From JAGQPD01 sp020426865 (GTDB lineage: Bacteria > Planctomycetota > Planctomycetia > Pirellulales > Pirellulaceae), in contig JAWKTN010000001.1 of the NCBI GenBank assembly GCA_041399065.1, forward strand, positions 1,302,001 to 1,366,000: a stretch of 64,000 nucleotides of DNA, in the 5' to 3' direction. The position numbers were made by a program, and so were the translations under genes. The notes beneath the pieces are model-generated. The model was given only the letters and a program-made list of their open reading frames with translations, had not been told where the DNA came from and did no database searches. Shown one piece after another: positions 8,932 through 17,584 of the stretch (the first letter of the stretch is position 1; every line of letters starts with the position of its first letter).

Positions 8932-10779
8932 ATGGTATCCAACGAACGTGACGCGGCGGAAAGCTGCAAGATCGAAGTCTACTGTCAGGACATGTGTTTA
9001 TTCTCGGGGGAATTCTCCGGGCAACTGGAAGTCGGACGACAACGGCAAAACGAACCGCCTCCGCCGGTGATGATGGCCGGACGCCAACACCAGCGTCTGA
9101 TCCTGGCGTCGCTAACCGAGCTTGACGTTTCCCGCTCGCATCTATTGCTGGAACCCCAAGGGGAACGGCGGGTGACGGTTACCAATTTGTTACGGCAGGG
9201 GGTGGTTGCCATTCGGGATACGTTGGTCGATTCGGGACAATCGGCGGCGTTCCATTTGCCGTTGCGCGTTCAGTTGGGACGTTATGAATTGCATGTCGAT
9301 AGTACTCGGCCAGTGGTACCGTCGATGATCCGCAGTGCTGGGCCAGCATCGATCGTTTCCAGCCTCGCACTACGCCGCCCGGTGGAAATCTCCATAACCG
9401 AGTTGGAAACGCAAAAGTCGCTGGCTCCCGAACGTGTCGTGAAGTGGGTGCAACAGATCCTGGCATTTTTTCAGGAAGTGGCCGGGACGGAACAGTTTTA
9501 CCTTTCGGCACTCGGAGGGATGCAGCAGATGTTGAATCTGACGTCCGCGGCCGTCTTGTTTTACGAGGACGGCCACTGGTTGAGCAAGCTGGTTGTTTCG
9601 GCGGACGGCAACGAACATTCCGAGGGTTGGCGCGCCAGTCACACGGTCCTTGATATGGTCCGCAACGAACGGGTCGCGTGTCGCCACATTCCCACGTCCG
9701 ACGGCGATGTGGTGAACAGCCTGACGGAGATCAACAGCGTGGTTGCCGCGCCGATCTTTGACGAACAGGGCGAGGTGGTAGGGGCGATATACGGTGACCG
9801 ACGTCGGACACTACTGCAGGGAGAAGCCGATATTTCCGAATTGGAGATGTTGTTCGTGGAACTGATCGCTTCGGGGATTTCGAGCGGACTGATTCGCGTG
9901 GAACACGAGCGGCGCTCAAGTGCCGCCAGAACCCGCTTTGAACAGTTCTTCCCGCCGTCGCTGGCGAAACGTTTGGAGGATGACGAGTCGTTTCTCAAGG
10001 GACGCAATTGCGATGTGTCGATTCTCTTTTGCGATATTCGCCGGTTTTCGGAGATCTCCGAGCGGATCGGTCCCGAAGAAACGGTGCTGTGGATTAACAG
10101 TGTGATGGATGCGTTATCGGAGTGCGTGCTGCAACACAACGGCGTGCTGGTCGATTACATTGGCGACGAGCTCTTCGCGATGTGGGGGGCGCCCGATGAA
10201 CAACCCAATCATGCCGTCCTGGCCTGCCGTGCCGCTCTTAGCATGCTCGATAAACTCCCGCGGCTCAACGAACTTTGGAGCGAACGTATCGGGGGGCCGC
10301 TGGATATTGGCATCGGCATCAACAGCGGCCAGGCGCAGGTCGGAAACATCGGATCGAATGTCAAATTCAAGTATGGCCCCCTCGGCAACAGCGTGAATAT
10401 CGCCAGCCGCATCCAGAATGCGACCAAACAACTGCAGGCGACGGCATTGGTAAGTGAAGCCACCGCGCGATTGGTTGCGGACAAGATGATGTTGCGGAGA
10501 TTGTGCCAGATCCAAGTGGTCAATGTGCAAACGCCGATCACAGTTTATGAACTTGCCGCCGATCAGTCGGAGGAGTATGGCGAGCTGTCGCGGCTGTACC
10601 AAGCCGGTTTGGCGGCGTTTGAATCAGGCAACAGTATCGAGGCCTGTAAGAAACTGACGGAGGTGTTGGCTCGTTATCCCGACGATGGTCCGTCGATCAT
10701 TTTGCTTTCACGTGCGGTCAACCAGATCGGTCATCCCGACGCCGCGGTGGACACCGTCTGGCGGTTGGATCGAAAGTGA
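8932..10779 (+). CDS. FHA-GAF-class III adenylate/guanylate cyclase
   Basis: 615 residues with three domains. An N-terminal FHA domain (~12-120) has the GR, DVSRSH and TNL positions of phosphothreonine binding. A GAF domain (~170-325) includes a VAAPIFDEQGEVVGAIYGDR strand pair. A class III cyclase catalytic domain (~355-530) follows. Both metal-binding Asp sites are present (FCDIRRFS ~367 and YIGDELFAMW ~411), as are the Asn and Arg that stabilise the transition state (NSVNIASR ~485). The usual GDxVN Asp is Asn here (LGNSVN), so ATP versus GTP preference cannot be called. A short helical, TPR-like tail ends the protein. It follows the kinase gene by eight bases, so co-transcription is very likely. 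No membrane segment is seen. Confidence 0.92.
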   Translation: MVSNERDAAESCKIEVYCQDMCLFSGEFSGQLEVGRQRQNEPPPPVMMAGRQHQRLILASLTELDVSRSHLLLEPQGERRVTVTNLLRQGVVAIRDTLVDSGQSAAFHLPLRVQLGRYELHVDSTRPVVPSMIRSAGPASIVSSLALRRPVEISITELETQKSLAPERVVKWVQQILAFFQEVAGTEQFYLSALGGMQQMLNLTSAAVLFYEDGHWLSKLVVSADGNEHSEGWRASHTVLDMVRNERVACRHIPTSDGDVVNSLTEINSVVAAPIFDEQGEVVGAIYGDRRRTLLQGEADISELEMLFVELIASGISSGLIRVEHERRSSAARTRFEQFFPPSLAKRLEDDESFLKGRNCDVSILFCDIRRFSEISERIGPEETVLWINSVMDALSECVLQHNGVLVDYIGDELFAMWGAPDEQPNHAVLACRAALSMLDKLPRLNELWSERIGGPLDIGIGINSGQAQVGNIGSNVKFKYGPLGNSVNIASRIQNATKQLQATALVSEATARLVADKMMLRRLCQIQVVNVQTPITVYELAADQSEEYGELSRLYQAGLAAFESGNSIEACKKLTEVLARYPDDGPSIILLSRAVNQIGHPDAAVDTVWRLDRK

Positions 10780-10977
10780 TCGCCTTTGCTGTTGTTGCTC
10801 CACGGTTGCCCGGCCGAAGCCTCAATTCATGGCGACTTTCTCTTGTGACACTGACTCGTTGCGTGTAGACTCAATGGCTGGCGCTCCGACGACGACGGCG
10901 GATGCCGCTGATCTCTTTTCCAGACCCTTTGCCGCGATTCTTTTTCCGACGAATCCGTGGTAGTACGGAGTAGATTG

Positions 10978-12111
10978 ATGACGACCAACGCGCTTCCGCC
11001 ACCTGAAGAAGAAATGAATGCCCTGTTGGTATTCATGGGTAAACATACCGCATCCGATTTGCATTTGAAGGTAGGTTATCCCCCCTTCATGCGGATTGGC
11101 GGTCAGTTGCGTCGAATTGAGAGCCCACCGCTTCCGGACTCCAGTTACGTCGAGCAAATGCTGTTGCCGTTGATCCCTCGCGGTCGGATTGCGGAGTACG
11201 AGCAGCACGGTGATTTGGACTTTTCCGCGCACATCGAAAACGGTGATCGCTTCCGGATCAACATGTTTCGTTCTGGTGATAACACGCATGCGGCCATTCG
11301 ACGCGTGCAAAGTCGGATACCGGATTTCAAGGAGCTGCACTTGCCCGATGTTTACCGCGATACGATCATGCACGCGATCGAGGGACTGATCCTCGTCTGC
11401 GGGGTGACCGGCAGCGGTAAGAGCTCGACGTTGGCGGCGATGTTGGACTACATCAATGAAAACCGCTTTATGCATGTGATTACGATCGAGGACCCGGTGG
11501 AATTCTCCTTCAAGCCGAAGAAGTGCATTATTTCGCAGCGGGAGATCGGCATTGATGTGGCCGATTTTCATAGCGCCTTGCGGCATGTCGTGCGGCAGGA
11601 TCCGGATTGTATCCTGATCGGCGAGCTCCGCGATCGGGAGACGATGTTGGCCGCGTTACAAGCTGCGGAAACGGGGCACCTGGTGTTGGCGTCACTGCAC
11701 TGCATGGACGCGGCCCAGACGTTTTCGCGAATCCTCGAGTTCTTTCCGCGTGCCGAACATGCATTCATCCGTTCGTCGATGGCCAACAGCTTGCGTTCCA
11801 TCATGTGCCAGCGATTGGTGCCAGGGATTACCCAGGACAGTCGCTACCCGGCGACGGAAGTGATGTTGGTGAATTCCGTGGTCAAGGAAAAAATCCTGCA
11901 TGAGGAGGACGAAGATTTTCCGGCGATCCTCGAACAATGTCGTCATGAAGGGATGCGGAATTTCACCCATTCGCTGTGCGAGATGACGCAGCAGGATATG
12001 ATCGATCGCCACACGGCACTCGATTATGCTCCATCACGCGAGAAGTTGATATCGCAACTGAAGGGGATCAAGACCGCGACCGAAGGACTGGTTGGCCGGA
12101 TTCGCGGCTAG
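10978..12111 (+). CDS. PilT/PilU-type twitching-motility ATPase
   Basis: About 377 residues; secretion-type hexameric ATPase of the GspE/PilT superfamily that powers pilus retraction or related dynamics. Visible features are the N-terminal ASDLHLKVGYPPFMRI module, Walker A GVTGSGKSST (~141), an Asp-rich IEDPVEF segment, Walker B CILIGELRD (~210) and the His box TGHLVLASLH. The family-typical RLVP motif is present (CQRLVPGI). Length fits PilT/PilU rather than the longer PilB. GGAG seven bases before 10978 selects this start over 10957. About 200 bases separate it from the cyclase gene, so it could have its own promoter. No other pilus gene is adjacent, although a secretin-domain gene lies at 19385. 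Confidence 0.92.
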   Translation: MTTNALPPPEEEMNALLVFMGKHTASDLHLKVGYPPFMRIGGQLRRIESPPLPDSSYVEQMLLPLIPRGRIAEYEQHGDLDFSAHIENGDRFRINMFRSGDNTHAAIRRVQSRIPDFKELHLPDVYRDTIMHAIEGLILVCGVTGSGKSSTLAAMLDYINENRFMHVITIEDPVEFSFKPKKCIISQREIGIDVADFHSALRHVVRQDPDCILIGELRDRETMLAALQAAETGHLVLASLHCMDAAQTFSRILEFFPRAEHAFIRSSMANSLRSIMCQRLVPGITQDSRYPATEVMLVNSVVKEKILHEEDEDFPAILEQCRHEGMRNFTHSLCEMTQQDMIDRHTALDYAPSREKLISQLKGIKTATEGLVGRIRG

Positions 12112-12119
12112 TTCGCGGA

Positions 12120-13109
12120 TCATGGTTCGCCGCCGGCACGCGTGGCGATCGCCTGCCAGACGGCAGGATCGACGTCGTCGGTGGTCAGTCGAACGGAGAC
12201 GTCGGCCATCATCACATTCACGCCACCCGGGTGGTTGCTGCGCGCGGCGCGCCAACCGAAAGCCGAGTTACGGACGTCGACGTCCCCCACGATCAAGGCC
12301 GACATACAATCGATCTCCGTAGTATTGGGGGGATAGAAATGATTGTAAAGTGTGCAGCGGTATTCGCCGTTGGCCCAGGAAAACCCGCGGCGGTTGGTGA
12401 AATTCCAGGTGCGAGTGCTGGCGCAGGCCGATTCGGTGAGCGGTGCGGCGTTGGCAAATGCGTAGACTGTACGCGGGTGCACTTCACTGGGGATAAACAG
12501 CATCTCCGGGCCGTCGCCTAAGAGGCTTTCGCTGATTGCGACAGTTTTGCTCAGGCCATCCGAGATTTCCGACATGCGTGAATCGGAATTCACATAAAAA
12601 ATCCCGTCCGTGTCCAGGGGCGTTCCTCCACCGATTCCTGTTCCTGTGCAGGTGGCGTAGTTGACGGAGCCAAATCCGTTAGAGACAGGGACTTGGCGGT
12701 CGCTGGGACAAAGGAAAATTGGCAACTGCTGTGCGACGGCCGCACGATTGTCGTCGGTCACCTGCAGGTTGATGCCGTACAGGGGTTGTTCCAGATCCAG
12801 GCGGTCGCGGACGACCTGCTCTTCCAGATAAGGTGTCAGTTGTGCAAGCGCCGACCAGCGATAAAACGTATGTGGGTGCGTGGGGTGAAGCGGATCGGGC
12901 CGGGACATGGCGCCACTGGGGACATGGCCAAGTGCCGATTCGTGATTCTGCATGGCGATTCCCAATTGCCGCATGTTGTTCTGGCAAGCAGTCCGTCGGG
13001 CGGCTTCGCGCACCGATTGGACCGCGGCCAACAATAACGCGATCAGGATCGCGATGATGGCAATGACGACCAGCAATTCAACCAGCGTGAATCCGCGACG
13101 TTTTGCCAT
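12120..13109 (-). CDS. DUF1559 pseudopilin-like protein
   Basis: About 329 residues starting MAKRRGFTLVELLVVIAIIAIL, a type IV pilin/type II pseudopilin N-terminal methylation and helix segment, followed by the DUF1559 signature (REAARRTACQNNMRQLGIAMQNHES) and the C-terminal NHPGGVNVMMADVSVR motif. Members are abundant surface-associated proteins in Planctomycetes; their exact role is not known. The start at 13109 is chosen because it puts the prepilin motif at the N-terminus; an in-frame ATG at 13262 lies inside the upstream gene. It overlaps the 3' end of the upstream gene by 32 bases, so translation may be coupled. Its stop lies nine bases from the convergent PilT-type gene. Confidence 0.93.
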   Translation of the reverse strand: MAKRRGFTLVELLVVIAIIAILIALLLAAVQSVREAARRTACQNNMRQLGIAMQNHESALGHVPSGAMSRPDPLHPTHPHTFYRWSALAQLTPYLEEQVVRDRLDLEQPLYGINLQVTDDNRAAVAQQLPIFLCPSDRQVPVSNGFGSVNYATCTGTGIGGGTPLDTDGIFYVNSDSRMSEISDGLSKTVAISESLLGDGPEMLFIPSEVHPRTVYAFANAAPLTESACASTRTWNFTNRRGFSWANGEYRCTLYNHFYPPNTTEIDCMSALIVGDVDVRNSAFGWRAARSNHPGGVNVMMADVSVRLTTDDVDPAVWQAIATRAGGEP

Positions 13110-14331
13110 GGGGCCTGTTCCTGAAGGCAAGCAACGACGAAAGGGCAATCGCCATCCACGTGGCACCGGCTGCGGGCTCCGGAACGCTCGCCACGCCGGC
13201 GCCAATTCCACAGTTGTCCTTCCACACCGTGTAGTCCGCGGCATCGACGGTGCCGTCTCCATTGCCGTCGGCGGCTAATGCGGTCGTCGAACCGAAACTG
13301 TCTTTCCAGACGGTGTAGTCCGCGGCATCGACGGTGCCGTTACCATTGTAGTCGCCCGGCACCACGATGTTGGGGAGCAGCAGCATTGCCGCTGGTTGCT
13401 TTAGCCCGGCAACCCCCGCGATGAAAAACGGATTGATCGGGGCTCCCGTGTTGATGTCGTATTTGCCGATATAGCCGTCGGCCAGCGGCAGGCCATTGGA
13501 TGGGTTGTCGTTGCCGAGGCTGGAAACCATCAGGTTTCCGTCCGGTGCGGTGATCATATCCACTGGAAAGAAAAGGCCGCTTGTTCCCGGAATGAATTCG
13601 CCCAAGGAATTGCCGCCGCTATCAAAGGCAAAGATGTTCGATGTAAAAAGTCCCACAGCAAGCAACGTGCCGTCGGGCTTGAAGACAAATCCATTGGTAC
13701 CGACGAAGCCGTCGACCGGGCCAGCAAATGTCGCCGTGGGGTCTGCCGGGTTGATCCCATCTGGAGCACCAGTTGCCAGGTCGAAACGTAAAGTGCGTCC
13801 GTCGAAGAAACTGCCCACGTAAAGCTTGCCGTCGGGACCTTCCACCATGTCGGTGCGTCCCACGATGCCCGTTCCCGTGCCAAACGTTCCCTCGTGTGCG
13901 CGGGTTTCGAGATTGTATCGCTGGATCGTCTCGGCATCGAAGTTGCCGAATTCGCTGACAAGCAACTGTCCCGAAGCGGTGTCGACAAACAGCCCGGACG
14001 GGCCGTTGATCCCCATCGCAAACTCGCCAAGGTACTGTCCCGTTTGCACATTGAATTTCAATACTTGGCCGGTCGCACGGCTGGCAATGAACAGGTTATC
14101 GTCAGGGCCCAGGACCATTCCCGATGGATCGTTCAGGGAACTCGCCGATTCCGGATTGTCCGGGCCAATCAGATCGCCCAAGTAATTGCCCGTATTCTCG
14201 TCGAATTTCAGTACCCGATTGGTGATTCGGTCGGCAACCAGCAAGGTCGCGAATGCGCAGCGAGGCACGATTGCCAATAACGTTAGTGATACGATGGTCG
14301 TCAGGACAAAGCGGGTTCGGTTTCGGCGCAT
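13078..14331 (-). CDS. Secreted NHL-repeat protein with dockerin-like loops and PEP-CTERM anchor
   Basis: 417 residues. A signal peptide (FVLTTIVSLTLLAIVPRCAFA) leads into about six NHL/beta-propeller strands with repeated GPDGNL..VSS and VLKFD..TG.YLG motifs. Two nearly identical EF-hand-like dockerin loops follow (GNGTVDAADYTVWKD and GDGTVDAADYTVWKD). The tail VPEPA, a hydrophobic stretch and an RNR cluster form a PEP-CTERM exosortase signal. Family knowledge suggests a surface or extracellular matrix protein. The exosortase is not in this window. It is the first gene of a pair with the overlapping DUF1559 gene. Confidence 0.88.
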   Translation of the reverse strand: MRRNRTRFVLTTIVSLTLLAIVPRCAFATLLVADRITNRVLKFDENTGNYLGDLIGPDNPESASSLNDPSGMVLGPDDNLFIASRATGQVLKFNVQTGQYLGEFAMGINGPSGLFVDTASGQLLVSEFGNFDAETIQRYNLETRAHEGTFGTGTGIVGRTDMVEGPDGKLYVGSFFDGRTLRFDLATGAPDGINPADPTATFAGPVDGFVGTNGFVFKPDGTLLAVGLFTSNIFAFDSGGNSLGEFIPGTSGLFFPVDMITAPDGNLMVSSLGNDNPSNGLPLADGYIGKYDINTGAPINPFFIAGVAGLKQPAAMLLLPNIVVPGDYNGNGTVDAADYTVWKDSFGSTTALAADGNGDGTVDAADYTVWKDNCGIGAGVASVPEPAAGATWMAIALSSLLAFRNRPHGKTSRIHAG

Positions 14332-14782
14332 GATTACCTTGCCTATTCAATGGATCACAAAAACATGGGTGGATAATCTGGCAAAGCCCAATTGCCAATA
14401 GCAACCACGTTTGCCGGGCAATTCAGGACCTGGAGGGCCAAAGGTAGGAATACAGACAGCCCATCGGAGGGATGCTTTCCAGGCTACTTACCACCAAACA
14501 TTGTGCATGATCCGCACACCAATGTCTAGGGAGCAAATTGGGTCGCTAATACTGTGGAAGCCGGGCTGGCAAGGCCGACAGCCCCGTCGAATCGCCGCGG
14601 AGGAGTTCCATGGGCCCTTCCCGTCCCACGCCGATGGCGAGCGGCAAATGGGAGCGGCAAATGGAGGAGGGTCTACGATTGGGAGGCATTATGGGACCGC
14701 GTTTGAAGCGTGTTGACGAAATTGAGGAGTTTCACGCACGGCGATCCGAATAACCAACCAGGCACGCACCAATGCCAGCCAA
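14332..14782. other. Intergenic region without a recognisable gene
   Basis: About 450 bases between the 3' end of the DUF6174-like gene and the start of the NHL-repeat gene. Open frames here are short, with no start-site context and no family resemblance. It should hold the promoter for the minus-strand NHL/DUF1559 pair. No strong -35/-10 pair or hairpin was identified by eye. Confidence 0.5.
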
Positions 14783-15580
14783 TCATCTAGCAAAACCGTT
14801 GATGCGTTTGCGGGCGATGCAAAACATCAGGCCAAGCGTCGCCAGCCAGCAGCTTGTTGGCTCGGGCACGGACGCTGTTTGGCTCGACTGCGAGACTCGA
14901 TGGGCATTCCAGACATTGAAGTCCAACACGTCGGTGACGCCGTCGCCCGTGAAGTCGCCGTGTCGCCAGTTGGTGCCGGCCGAGAATTTGTTGCCATTCC
15001 AAATCTCGAAATCTGTGTCGTCGACCACGCGATCTAGGTTGGCGTCGCCCGGAATGGCTGACAGGACCAGATCGTGCGCTCGGTAAGACATTTCCTCGTC
15101 TGCAATCTCCAACACATAGTCGACGAAAAAACTGGTCGGGTAGCCTAGGTTGCTGTCGAACTGTGCCTGGATATCGAACGCGGGATAGTCAATCGCTCGC
15201 TGCAGTTCGGCAAACAACCCATCGACGGTCAGGAAGAGTTCTGGATCGAGTGGTTGCAGCGTGTCGGCGTCCGTGACCGCCGTGATCATTCCCGCACGAA
15301 TCTCTACCAGCCCGGGCTGAATGAAGTCAGGATGGCAAAAGCAACTCCGTTGCAGGACGTAGTCGTAATCCATGGAACCGCTGGTGTTCCACAGATCTCG
15401 TTTTGCATCGAGTTCCGCTTGCGTCAATGCCAAGGTTGGTGACGTACAAGCTGCGATGGCGAGCCATGCAGTGAGTCCCAACACGCACAGACGCCACCTC
15501 GTGAATGATTGGCAGAACGCCAACCCACGCCCCTGGCAAACCGAGTACGTCAAAGCATCCTCTTCGGGGGAACGCGACAT
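14783..15580 (-). CDS. Secreted DUF6174-like protein with dockerin-like segment and PEP-CTERM
   Basis: 265 residues. A long n-region and hydrophobic core (LCVLGLTAWLAIAACTS) form a signal peptide. The middle resembles DUF6174: W...Y.Y.LQRSCFCHP, then G.I..V and a paired-strand region ending in FFVDYVLEIADEE. Two dockerin-like loops (PGDANLDRVVDDTDFEIWN and GDFTGDGVTDVLDFNVWN) precede a PEP-CTERM tail (VPEPTSCWLATLGLMFCIARKR). AGGAG ten bases before 15580 supports this start. The function of DUF6174 is unknown; the architecture says exported and surface-attached. It is separated from the NHL gene by about 450 bases. Confidence 0.8.
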   Translation of the reverse strand: MSRSPEEDALTYSVCQGRGLAFCQSFTRWRLCVLGLTAWLAIAACTSPTLALTQAELDAKRDLWNTSGSMDYDYVLQRSCFCHPDFIQPGLVEIRAGMITAVTDADTLQPLDPELFLTVDGLFAELQRAIDYPAFDIQAQFDSNLGYPTSFFVDYVLEIADEEMSYRAHDLVLSAIPGDANLDRVVDDTDFEIWNGNKFSAGTNWRHGDFTGDGVTDVLDFNVWNAHRVSQSSQTASVPEPTSCWLATLGLMFCIARKRINGFAR

Positions 15581-15685
15581 GTGTACGACACTCCTAGCTT
15601 ACCCGCAACGCGGCGATCGCGGCAAGCTTTCGTTATCTGCAGGCCGCGTCGACCGACGCATGTTTCCGTACTACGCATCAACGTG

Positions 15686-16305
15686 TCATGACGATGCTTT
15701 GATACCCAGCATGCGGTCGAGCGAATCGGCAGTCTGATAAATCAGGGCTTCTGGAAAATGTTGATATGGGTGGAAATACTCAAATGTCAGATAACCATTG
15801 TATCCGCTCTTGTCGAATTCCTCGAGGACGGCCGGCCAATTCGTCGTGCCGTTCCCAGGTCGTGGGCGGCCTGCGTCATTAGGCCCGCCAGCTCCATGCC
15901 ACGTGCACGCTCGGCCGGATCGTTGCTGGTCAGCGGATAGGGCCAGAACAAGAATGAGCACACGCCGCTAATCTGAATGCCAATCTCCTCTGCCGTCCGT
16001 CGTATTTCGTGAAATTGCCCTGTACTTGATTTCGGAGAAAGATCGCTTTCGAGATCGTAGTTCAATTCGATACCACCAAAGCCGGCGTTTTTGGCCAATT
16101 GAAGACACTGCCGCAACGTCATCTTCTCGGGATAGGGAAAGGCCCACAAGTTGATCGATTTCTTCATGTCGTACCGCCGCAGTGGCAAGTCGTCCGTCGC
16201 CGGCACGGCGGCTTGCGGTGTCGCGGCCCAAGCGGTAGCTCCAAACGCGGCATACGTCAACAGCTGGCGGCGTTCCAGTTTCGGTTTGCACGTGCTGGCA
16301 TCTTG
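15686..16305 (-). pseudogene. Decayed sugar phosphate isomerase/epimerase (TIM barrel)
   Basis: Two frames together give parts of a xylose-isomerase-like TIM-barrel protein. The 5' part carries a twin-arginine segment (LERRQLLTYAAFGA), NLWAFPYPEKMTLRQCLQLAK and GFGGIELNYD, and ends near LMTQAAHDLGT. The 3' part, in another frame, starts at GTTNWPAVLEEFDKSGYNGY and runs to FPEALIYQTADSLDRML. Roughly 100 codons that such a protein should have between the two are absent, so this is an internal deletion with a frame change near 15855. The 5' end has no start codon before an in-frame stop near 16330. Non-functional in all likelihood. Confidence 0.75.
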
Positions 16306-16322
16306 ACACTAGACGATCGGCG

Positions 16323-16600
16323 GAACTTGCCCAGGACTTCAAGAAGTTCTTTGGAAGTCCAGAATATGTCCAAGCGTTGATCGGATTGTTGAACGCGATC
16401 CTTGGGCTTGGTTATCGGATTACGCAGGTGGAAATCCTCAATCTATTCAACTACCCGGAATTCGCCATCGACAAGCAGATTGCGCTCGATATCCAAACGC
16501 GTGACGCGACGGGCCGTTGAGTTAGTCAAGTATGATTTTGACGAGGCGACAATCTCTCAGGCGAGTAAGATCGAGCAGTGGGCATTCTTGACAATCCATA
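16323..16600 (+). pseudogene. Rpn/PD-(D/E)XK family transposase remnant
   Basis: The plus strand encodes FFGSPEYVQALIGLLNAI, then GYRITQVEILNLFNYPEF and DIQTRDATGR before a stop at 16518. In another frame it resumes with ELVKYDFDEATISQASKIEQ and WAFL. Both pieces match the order of conserved blocks in Rpn-type recombination-promoting nuclease/putative transposase proteins, with the intervening part deleted. The N-terminus abuts the broken isomerase and the C-terminus abuts an Rhs fragment. It is a dead remnant, read by eye without a search. Confidence 0.6.
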
Positions 16601-17204
16601 CACTTACACCGGGCGGAGGCTCGATACCGAGACCGGGATGTTCTACTACCGGAATCGGTACCACCATCCGCAACTGGGGAGGTTCGTGACGAGGGATCCA
16701 ATTGGGTACGAAGGTGGCACTCCGAATCTCTATGAATACGTTGGAGGACGTGGATTGCTTTTCGTTGACCCAACAGGTTTTGGTTGGTGGACCGATTTAG
16801 GCACGTTCACGTTGAATAATTTGCCATTTGTCGGAACAATTTGGCAGTGTGCCGGTGTCGCGGGATTAGAGGCCGCCAAGCCGTGGGGAACGCACCCTGT
16901 TCACTACGCGGGGATTGCGCCGGATTGTGAATTCTGTAAATTAGATCCCGTACTTGCCGAATTGCGCTGCAGTCAATTGATTCAAGCGGAATTGTGGAAT
17001 AATATCCGAAGCTCATTTGCGAGCAACGTAGCAATTGGCGTCGTGGAAGCTTTCGTAGGTGGGATCGCTGGCTGGTATTCCTTTGGCCTTGGTTGGGTTT
17101 TTGCTGTCGACGGTTTAGTAAGATCCGGATGCGGTATAATAAGCCTCATTAAAATGTGGGACGCGGCTAGAATCGCCATACGAACGAACTGCAAGTGTCG
17201 ATAG
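16578..17204 (+). CDS. Orphan Rhs C-terminal tip with hydrophobic toxin-like tail
   Basis: The frame encodes the RHS-repeat-associated core (YTYTGRRLDTETGMFYYRNR, HHPQLGRFVTRDPIGYEGG, NLYEYVGG.. and DPTGF), then about 135 unrelated residues. In Rhs/YD-repeat toxins this core marks the boundary before a variable C-terminal toxin. Here the tail is Cys-containing with two long hydrophobic stretches (IGVVEAFVGGIAGWYSFGLG and a following segment), so a membrane-active function is possible. The large Rhs shell is missing and there is no convincing start; the frame opens with a GTG inside the Rpn remnant. Its stop overlaps the next gene. It is likely a non-expressed tip fragment, or a reservoir for recombination into a complete rhs gene. 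Confidence 0.7.
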   Translation: MGILDNPYTYTGRRLDTETGMFYYRNRYHHPQLGRFVTRDPIGYEGGTPNLYEYVGGRGLLFVDPTGFGWWTDLGTFTLNNLPFVGTIWQCAGVAGLEAAKPWGTHPVHYAGIAPDCEFCKLDPVLAELRCSQLIQAELWNNIRSSFASNVAIGVVEAFVGGIAGWYSFGLGWVFAVDGLVRSGCGIISLIKMWDAARIAIRTNCKCR

Positions 17205-17584
17205 ACATGTGGAGCATTATGCGTAGGGTCGCTAAAGCCTTGGCGGTCATATTGTTGCTATTTGCGGTGTATTTTTGGTTCATCCGGCGTGATCGAATAC
17301 TCAATCTTTTTCCGGCCGAAGGTCTGTTGCTCATGTTGGTTGTGATGTTAAGCAACGAAAGTCAAAAGCGTTGGTTAGCGACTCGGTGGTTGGCCTTACT
17401 TGCCATCGAGTTCGCTTCCATTATGTGCATTGGCCTATTCTTACCTCACATGGCAGACGGCGACAACCTGTTTGTCCTCATGGATTACCTTTTTCACGCG
17501 TCGGTCGTTGCGGTGTACGTCCAAATCTTGGTACTCAGCGTGTATCTGTTCGTGGGCGGATGCAACAGATTCGATGACACTTAG
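17195..17584 (+). CDS. Small four-helix membrane protein, candidate immunity protein
   Basis: About 126-130 residues with four predicted membrane segments (around AVILLLFAVYFWF, LLLMLVVML, LALLAIEFASIMCIGLF and VVAVYVQILVLSVYLFVG). It starts with GTG at 17195, overlapping the Rhs-tip stop, or with ATG at 17207. Position directly after an Rhs-CT is the classic place for a cognate immunity gene. A multi-membrane-span immunity protein would fit a membrane-acting toxin. No family was recognised, so the immunity role rests on context alone. Confidence 0.55.
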   Translation: MSIDMWSIMRRVAKALAVILLLFAVYFWFIRRDRILNLFPAEGLLLMLVVMLSNESQKRWLATRWLALLAIEFASIMCIGLFLPHMADGDNLFVLMDYLFHASVVAVYVQILVLSVYLFVGGCNRFDDT

